Part shown: positions 20,507-25,657 of the stretch, one piece after another
Numbering within the stretch: position 1 is the first letter of the stretch
Layout of the letters: every line of letters starts with the position of its first letter
Origin: Chara braunii
Taxonomy: Eukaryota; Streptophyta; Charophyceae; Charales; Characeae
Length of the DNA: 25,657 bases
Direction: 5' to 3'
NCBI GenBank assembly: GCA_003427395.1
Contig: BFEA01001053.1
Span: 8,886 to 34,542, forward strand
Made by a program: the position numbers and the translations under genes
Notes under the pieces: model-generated
Seen by the model: the letters and a program-made list of their open reading frames with translations, nothing else
Told to the model about the DNA's origin: nothing
The model's database searches: none

Positions 20507-21065
20507 AAAATATGAATTAAAGAGAGAAAATACAAAAGGAAAATGACCGGTTTTCTTATGGGTCATGGATCTGAGATTGAAATCCATGGAGGAGGGAATA
20601 TGGCCGTTTTTTATGAGGTTAACTGAAACGGCCATCTCCGGAATGAGTTTGTTGTCCAAAATGGAAAGAAACAAAAGAAAGAAAACGACAAAATTGTGCA
20701 TTTGGTCCAAACGGATGACGAACTGCACCAAAAACTGAAAAAGTGAGCTTAGGGGCTCAAATTTGAAGCAAGGATCGCCAAGGGGTTGCTCGGAATATTG
20801 CTGGCCTTGGATCTCAGCCAGATCCAAGGTTGAAAAGACACCGAGGCATGGAAAAATACCTCGGCCTACCAAAAATGGGGTAGAAACTGAAAAAATTGAG
20901 AAAAAGACCCACTAGGTTTTTTTCTCTCAAGTGGGGCTGTCCCTTGAGTATTTGGACTCAAGGGGCCAACATTTGAAAAAGAAAAAGAGGCCAAGGGACT
21001 CCAAGAGGCAATCCGAGCTGGTACCAACCACTCGGACTGCATGTACTTGGCCAAAATGAGGTCTG

Positions 21066-21112
21066 GGTACCCCCCAAGGGGTCTAGTGATGGGTTTTGCC
21101 TTGGGGGGTACC
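21066..21112. repeat. 14-bp perfect inverted repeat
   Basis: GGTACCCCCCAAGG at 21066-21079 and its exact reverse complement at 21099-21112 flank a 19-base loop. It is the longest mismatch-free pair in the inverted-repeat field. Confidence 0.88.
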
Positions 21113-21616
21113 TTGGTTCACTTGGAGGCTCATGGGGAGGCTTATTGGCTACTCGGTACTCCGGTTTCTGCCTTGATAAGCTGAGGGAGTCGCCCACCAC
21201 ATTCACATTTGCATGAGGTTTGCCCATACTGCCCAAGTGAGCTCATAGGAGCACTTTTCTCACTTGGAGTGAGGAGAGGGGAACCCCTGTCAGTTTGGGA
21301 ACTTAGAGGAGACTGTGGACTAGTGTGAGGAGCCTTAGAGGCTGGTGGTAGTGAGGCTGGCCTAGCAAGGTGATCCGCCATAGCCCCCAGGCTGTGAGGA
21401 AGAAGGAAAGGCTAGATGGAGTCTCATTAGCCCTCCTATAGAGGACTCCATAACCATAGTGATAGGAGTTTGTCATCATCAGGAAGAGACTAAGGAGAAG
21501 GGATGAGAAGGGCTTGAGGAAGAAGGAAGCCATAGGCAAGTGAATGGGAAAACATCATCAAGATTTGTGTTTCAACTGCAAGATACTAGAAGAGGTGAGT
21601 GGAAAGAAGGAGGATC

Positions 21617-21735
21617 TTCTTCTTCTTCTTCTTCTTTTTCTTCTTCTTCTTCAAGCTTCTTCTTCTTCTTCTCCTTCCTCCTCCCCCCCTTTCTTCCTCC
21701 CCTTCTTCTTCTCCTACTCCTCCATATTCCCTCAT
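21617..21735. repeat. CTT/CCT-rich microsatellite
   Basis: Interrupted (CTT)n followed by CTCCTTCCTCC-type polypyrimidine. Poly-Phe, poly-Ser and poly-Leu open frames across it are by-products. Confidence 0.92.
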
Positions 21736-21815
21736 CTACATTTTTTTTTGTTCGTCCTTCTCATCTTCTCTCTCTCCATGGGTACTTTTCAAAGCCTAGA
21801 ATAGATAGTATGAGG

Positions 21816-23223
21816 CTTTTTCACTAGTAATGGTCTCCCCATGGGCCCATCCTATACTCCCATGTAAATCGCCACTTTCCATTTTGAGATTTCATGTATG
21901 AGAGTGAGTTTCACTCATGCTCCCTTCACTTTCTGTCCATTTCTTCACTTGGTAGTAAATCGCAACTTTGGTCCCTTTTTAGTATTTTGGATGATTTTTC
22001 ACTCTTGTTTTGTCCATTCCTTCGCCCCCTTGTAAATCGTCAGTTTTCATTTTGAGATTTCATGTATAAGAGTGAGTTTCACTCACTTTCTTTTCACTTT
22101 CTCTCCATTTTTTTACTTGGTAGTTAATCGCAACTTTGGTTTGTGCTCTTCCTAGTGTTTTGGATGATCTTTCACTCTTGTTTTGTCCATTCCTTCACTT
22201 CCATGTAAATCGTCACTTTCTATTTTGTGATTTCATGCATGAGAGTGGGTTTCACTCACTCTTCCTTCACTTTCTCTCAATTTCTTCACTTGGTGGTAAA
22301 CTGCAACTTTGGTTCGTGCTCTTTCTAGTATTTTGTATGATCTTTCACGATTGTTTTGTCCATTCCTTCACTCCTATGTAAATCACCACTTTTCATTTTG
22401 TGATTCCATGCATGTGTTCCCTTCACTTTCTCTTCATTTCTTCACTCGGTAGTAAATCGCAACTTTGGTTTGTGCTCTTTCTAGTGTTTTGGATGATATT
22501 TCACTCTTATTTGGTCCATTCCTTCACCCCCATGTAAATCGTCACTTTCCATTTTGTGATTTCATGCATAAGAGTGAGTTTCACTCACTCTCCCTCCACT
22601 TTTTCTCCATTTTTTCACTTGGTACTAAATCGCAATTTTGGTTTGTGCTCTTTCTAGTATTTTGGATTATATTCTACTCTTGTTTTGTCTATTCCTTCAC
22701 TCCCATGTAAATCACCACTTTCCATTTTGTGATTTTATGCATGAGAGTGAGTTTCACTCATTCTCCCTTCACTTTCTCTCCATTTTTTCACTTGGTAGTA
22801 AATCGCAAGTTTGGTTTGTGTTCTTTCTAGTGTTTTGGATGATCTTTAACTCTTGTTTTGTCCATTTTTTCACTTCAATGTAAATCGTTATTTTCCATTT
22901 TGTGATTCCATGCATCAAAGTGAGTTTCACTAACTCTCCCTTCACTTTCTCTCCACTTCTTCACTTGGTAGTAAATCGCAACTTTTGTTTATGCTCTTTC
23001 TAGTGTTTTGGATGATCTTTCACTTTTGTTTTGTCCACTTCTTCACCTCCATTTAAATGGTCACTTTCCTTTTTGTGATTTTATCCATGAAAGTGAGTTT
23101 CACTCACTCTGTCTTCACCTTCTTTCCATTTTTTCACTTAGTGGTAAAACGCAACTTCGGTTTATGCTCATTCTAGTGCTTTTGATGATCTTTCACTCAT
23201 GCTTTGTCAATTCTTGCACTTCG
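21816..23223. repeat. 173-bp satellite array, ~8 copies
   Basis: The motif TGTAAATCG (last copy TTTAAATGG) occurs at 21863, 22031, 22204, 22377, 22533, 22706, 22879 and 23052, so most steps are exactly 173 bases with one 168 and one 156. The unit is T-rich. It contains a hairpin GAGTGA-GTT-TCACTC (first copy 21902-21916) that is kept with small changes in most units. Other conserved blocks are CACTTTCTCTCCATTT, TTCACTTGGTAGTAAATCGC, and TTTTGGATGATCTTTCACTC. A 173-bp length is close to one nucleosome plus linker, as in many plant centromeric satellites. Open frames of about 81 codons recur because the unit repeats, and I do not consider them genes. Confidence 0.93.
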
Positions 23224-23895
23224 TGATAGTCCGATTCCTCCCTAGCTGTTCAGATTGTGTGGAGCATGTGTTTTCCCTTGTCATACTCATGCTTTGTCCA
23301 TTCCTTGCACTTGGTGATAGTCCGATTCTTCCCTACCTGTTCAACTTATGAAATGCAAGAGTCTTCCCTTGTCACACTCATGCTTTGTCAAGTCCTTGCA
23401 CTTGGTGATAGTCCGATTCTTCCCTAGCTGGCCAACTTGTGAAACACATAAGTTTTCCCTTGTCACACTCATGCTTTGTCCATTCCTTGCACTTGGTGAT
23501 AGTCCGATTCTTCCCGAGCTGTTTAACTTGTAAAATGCATGAGTTTTCCCTTGTCACATTCATGCTTTGTCCATTCCTTGCACTTGGTGATAGTCTGATT
23601 CTTCCCTAGATGTTCAACTTGTGAAGGACATATGTTTTCACTTATCACACTCATGCTTCGTTTATTCCATGCACTTGGTGATAGTCCGATTCTTCCCTAG
23701 TTGTTTAACTTGTGAAATGCATGAGTTTTCACTTGTCACACCCATGCTTTGTCCATTCCTTGCACTTGGTGATAGTCCGATTCTTCCCTAACTGTTCAAC
23801 TTATGTGGAGCATGTGTTTGTAACACTCATGCTTGTTCATCCATTGCACTTGGTGACAGCCCGATTCTTCCCTAATTGATCAGCTTCACACATGC
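23194..23895. repeat. 91-bp satellite array, ~7.5 copies
   Basis: TGATAGTCCG recurs at 23224, 23315, 23406, 23497, 23588, 23679 and 23770 (exact 91-base steps), and a diverged last copy at 23854 (84-base step). The segment CACTCATGCTTTGTCC plus ATTCCTTGCACTT is the counterpart of CACTCTTGTTTTGTCC plus ATTCCTTCACTT in the 173-bp unit. The change from one array to the other falls inside that shared segment. The unit also carries a near-inverted repeat GCATGAG...CTCATGC. Confidence 0.93.
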
Positions 23896-24589
23896 ATGGC
23901 CTAGCAAGACCCCCATGTTCTAATCAAACGCGGTAAATAAGAGGAAGGAAAAATGACTGTGTTTTTTTTTACTGGGACTGCTGTTGCCGACATTGCTGTT
24001 TTTTTGTTGCTGCTGCTGATGCCTGACCAAGCCCCTTGCTGCTGCGGCTACTGCTGGAAAGTCGATGGCCGACCTCCTGAGCACGAGCCGGTCCAAAAAA
24101 GGGACTAAGGGGCCAATGCGACCGGGGGGCACTTCTGGCTAGTTCCGCCAAACCAAGGATATGGGGGCTCAGAATTCTCAGACCTTATCGCCTAGAGCCT
24201 CGGGCGGTGCCCGAAACAGGCAAGTAGGGGAAAACGACGACGGAGGCAAGTAGGGGCAAACGACGACGAGGGATCTTCCATAGGGTACAAACAAAGAGCC
24301 CACCACATTAGAACTGATTCTGACATTGTTTGGGGTAGGAAACGCAGAACTGTGTTTTTCGGCTCTCCCTCCTTAGACAAAAACGACAAAAATCTGCAAA
24401 ATCTGCAAGTCTACAAATCTGCAAAGACTGTGTTTTCTGAAAACTTTGTTTTTGCAAGTCTGTGTTTTCTGCATAGCTGTTGTAGGATTAGTTGGCGCAA
24501 GTCTGAACTTTTTGAAATCCGGAATTGGGACAACTTAGGAAGGCGAAGCCGGACGCTAGGAGTAGGACGAAGTATCACACTCTTCACAC
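23896..24589. other. Unique spacer, no supportable gene
   Basis: Includes a CTG/TTG-rich stretch (about 23979-24060), a 6-bp hairpin TCGGGC-GGT-GCCCGA near 24202, and a short direct repeat of GCAAGTAGGGG.AAACGACGACG (about 24219-24270). TGTGTTTTCTG is repeated around 24428-24471. No protein family is recognisable in any frame. Confidence 0.5.
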
Positions 24590-25657
24590 CATCTTTCTCC
24601 TCCATCTTCTTCACCCATCCACCATAGCCAACCACTTCACATCATCTCCCTCCTCCATCTTCTTCATCCATCCACCACAGCCAAACCACATCCCATCACC
24701 TTTCTCCTCCATCTTCTTCGCCCATCCATCATAGCCAACCACCTCACAACATCTCCCTCCTCCATTTTCTTCACCCATCCACCATGGTCAACCACCTCAC
24801 ACGATTTTCCTCCTCCATCTTCTTCACCCATCCATCATAGCCAACCGCCTCACACCACCCCCTCCTCCATCTTCTTCACCCATCCACCATAGCCAACGAC
24901 CTCACACCATCTTCCTCCATCTTTTTCACCCATCCGCCATAGCCAAACACCTCGCGCCACTTCCTTCTCCATCTTCTTCACCCATCTGCCATAGCCAACC
25001 ACCTCACACCGACTTCCTCCTCCATCTTCTTCACCCATCCACCATAGCCGAACCACCTCCCATCATCTTCCTCCGCCATCTTCTTTACCCATCCATCATA
25101 GCCAACCGCCTCACACCACCCCCTCCTCCGTCTTCTTCACCCATCCACCATAGCCAACGACCTCACACCATCTTCCTCCATCTTTTTCACCCATCCGCCA
25201 TAGCCAACCACCTTACACCATCTTCCTCCTCCATCTTCTTCACCCATCCGCCATAGCCAACCACTTCACACCATCTCCCTTCTCCATTTTCTTCACCCAT
25301 CCACCATAGTCGAACCACCTCCCATCATCTTCCTCCGCCATCTCCTTCACCCATCCACCATAGCCAACCACCTCACACCATCTTCCTCCTCCATTCTCTT
25401 CATCCATCCGCCATAACCAATCATCTCACACCATATTCCCCCTCCATCTTCTTTACCCAACAGTCATAGCCAGTTACCTCCCATCATCTTCCTCCTCCAT
25501 CTTCTTCACCCATTCATCATAACCAACCACCTCACACCATCTTCCTCCTCCATCTTCTTCACCCATCCACCATAGCCAACCACCTCACACCATCTTCCTC
25601 CTCCATCTCCTTCACCCATCCACCATAGTCGACCACCTCCCATCATCTTCCTCCTCC
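24590..25657. repeat. 53-bp satellite array, ~20 copies, runs off the window
   Basis: The unit is CCATCTTCTTCACCCATCCA followed by CCATAGCCAACCACCTCAC and ACCATCTTCCTCCT. Early starts are 24602, 24655, 24709, 24762 and 24815. A block with ACCGCCTCACACCACCCCCT, a shortened unit and a CTTTTTCACCCATCCGCC unit at about 24836-24945 reappears at about 25097-25206. The shift is 261 bases, or about five units, suggesting a higher-order repeat. Since 53 is not a multiple of three, the Gly/Trp/Lys-rich minus-strand open frames are not conserved coding sequence. Confidence 0.93.

Larger units (their letters stand above)
17821..21451. repeat. Dense field of short inverted repeats (hairpins)
   Basis: Non-coding DNA in which potential stem-loops follow one another. 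Perfect or one-mismatch arms (left/right): 17821-17830/17849-17858 (10 bp); 18206-18216/18240-18250 (11, one mismatch); 18599-18609/18612-18622 (11); 18720-18725/18748-18753 enclosing 18727-18732/18739-18744; 18885-18892/18903-18910 (8); 19067-19076/19099-19108 (10); 19232-19239/19246-19253 (8); 19783-19790/19805-19812 (8); 19826-19832/19836-19842 (7); 20181-20187/20192-20198 (7); 20407-20414/20427-20434 (8); 20474-20488/20492-20506 (15, one mismatch); 20564-20570/20582-20588 (7); 20600-20609/20626-20635 (10); 20805-20814/20820-20829 (10); 20841-20846/20859-20864 (6); 20941-20949/20956-20964 (9); 21008-21017/21031-21040 (10, one mismatch); 21066-21079/21099-21112 (14); 21233-21241/21259-21267 (9); 21416-21423/21444-21451 (8). 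The arm sequences differ from one another, so this is not one hairpin repeated. No family is recognised. Confidence 0.8.

Noticed and set aside
22136-22883. Recurrent ~81-codon open frames (FHSLFLHFLSIFSLG type)
   Set aside because: They repeat because the satellite does. 173 is not divisible by three, so they are not a continuous gene, and no family is recognised.
24850-25056. Gly/Trp/Lys-rich minus-strand frame (VGYGGWVKKMEE)
   Set aside because: It comes from the 53-bp satellite, whose period breaks the frame every unit.

Overview
The window looks like repeat-dominated nuclear DNA from a green plant or streptophyte alga. The evidence is a decayed chromodomain-type Ty3/gypsy retrotransposon, an L1-like LINE whose C-terminal part resembles the plant-type RT zinc-binding region, a possible initiator-Met-tRNA primer-binding site, long GA and TTGA microsatellites, and several satellite arrays. 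The gag style (long Glu/Lys coiled coil, then a CCHC knuckle) reminds me of elements in characean algae such as Chara. That is recollection and not proven here. No bacterial operon, tRNA, rRNA or CRISPR array was seen.

Layout. 1-33 is an (AG)n tract. 196-1280 holds four ~275-bp tandem units that carry inverted repeats. 1591-2498 is a 450-bp tandem duplication, and 2780-3225 has degenerate interspersed repeats. 3314-4000 (minus) is the only plausible intact protein domain outside the transposons: a Ulp1/SENP-type (C48) cysteine protease with all four active-site residues. 4055-5225 has no supportable gene. Next come (GA)n at 5226-5384, an orphan primer-binding-site-like motif near 5747, and (TTGA)n at 5800-5874.

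A nested transposon occupies 5995 to about 17036. Two LTRs of about 1 kb flank the gypsy internal region (gag, CCHC nucleocapsid, retropepsin, RT, RNase H remnant, integrase, chromodomain-like tail). A 5'-truncated LINE of about 2.9 kb with an A26 tail sits inside gag. The gypsy element is dead: it has many stops and frameshifts, an in-frame RT/RNase H deletion, and an integrase catalytic Glu replaced by Lys. The LTRs carry a 31-bp U3 repeat array with 4 copies on the left and 6 on the right.

17378-21540 holds a 17-bp minisatellite, a broken gag-like fragment, and then about 3.6 kb in which perfect or near-perfect short inverted repeats follow each other closely. About twenty were read by eye, with arms up to 15 bp and loops of 2-35 nt. 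Two diverged copies of a ~0.75-0.9-kb module and a 162-bp tandem duplication lie inside. I see no coding explanation, and this is the most unusual part of the window. The right end is satellite DNA: a nucleosome-sized 173-bp satellite (21816-23223), a 91-bp satellite (23194-23895) that begins inside a segment shared with the 173-bp unit, a spacer, and a 53-bp satellite (24590 to the window end) with signs of a ~261-bp higher-order repeat.
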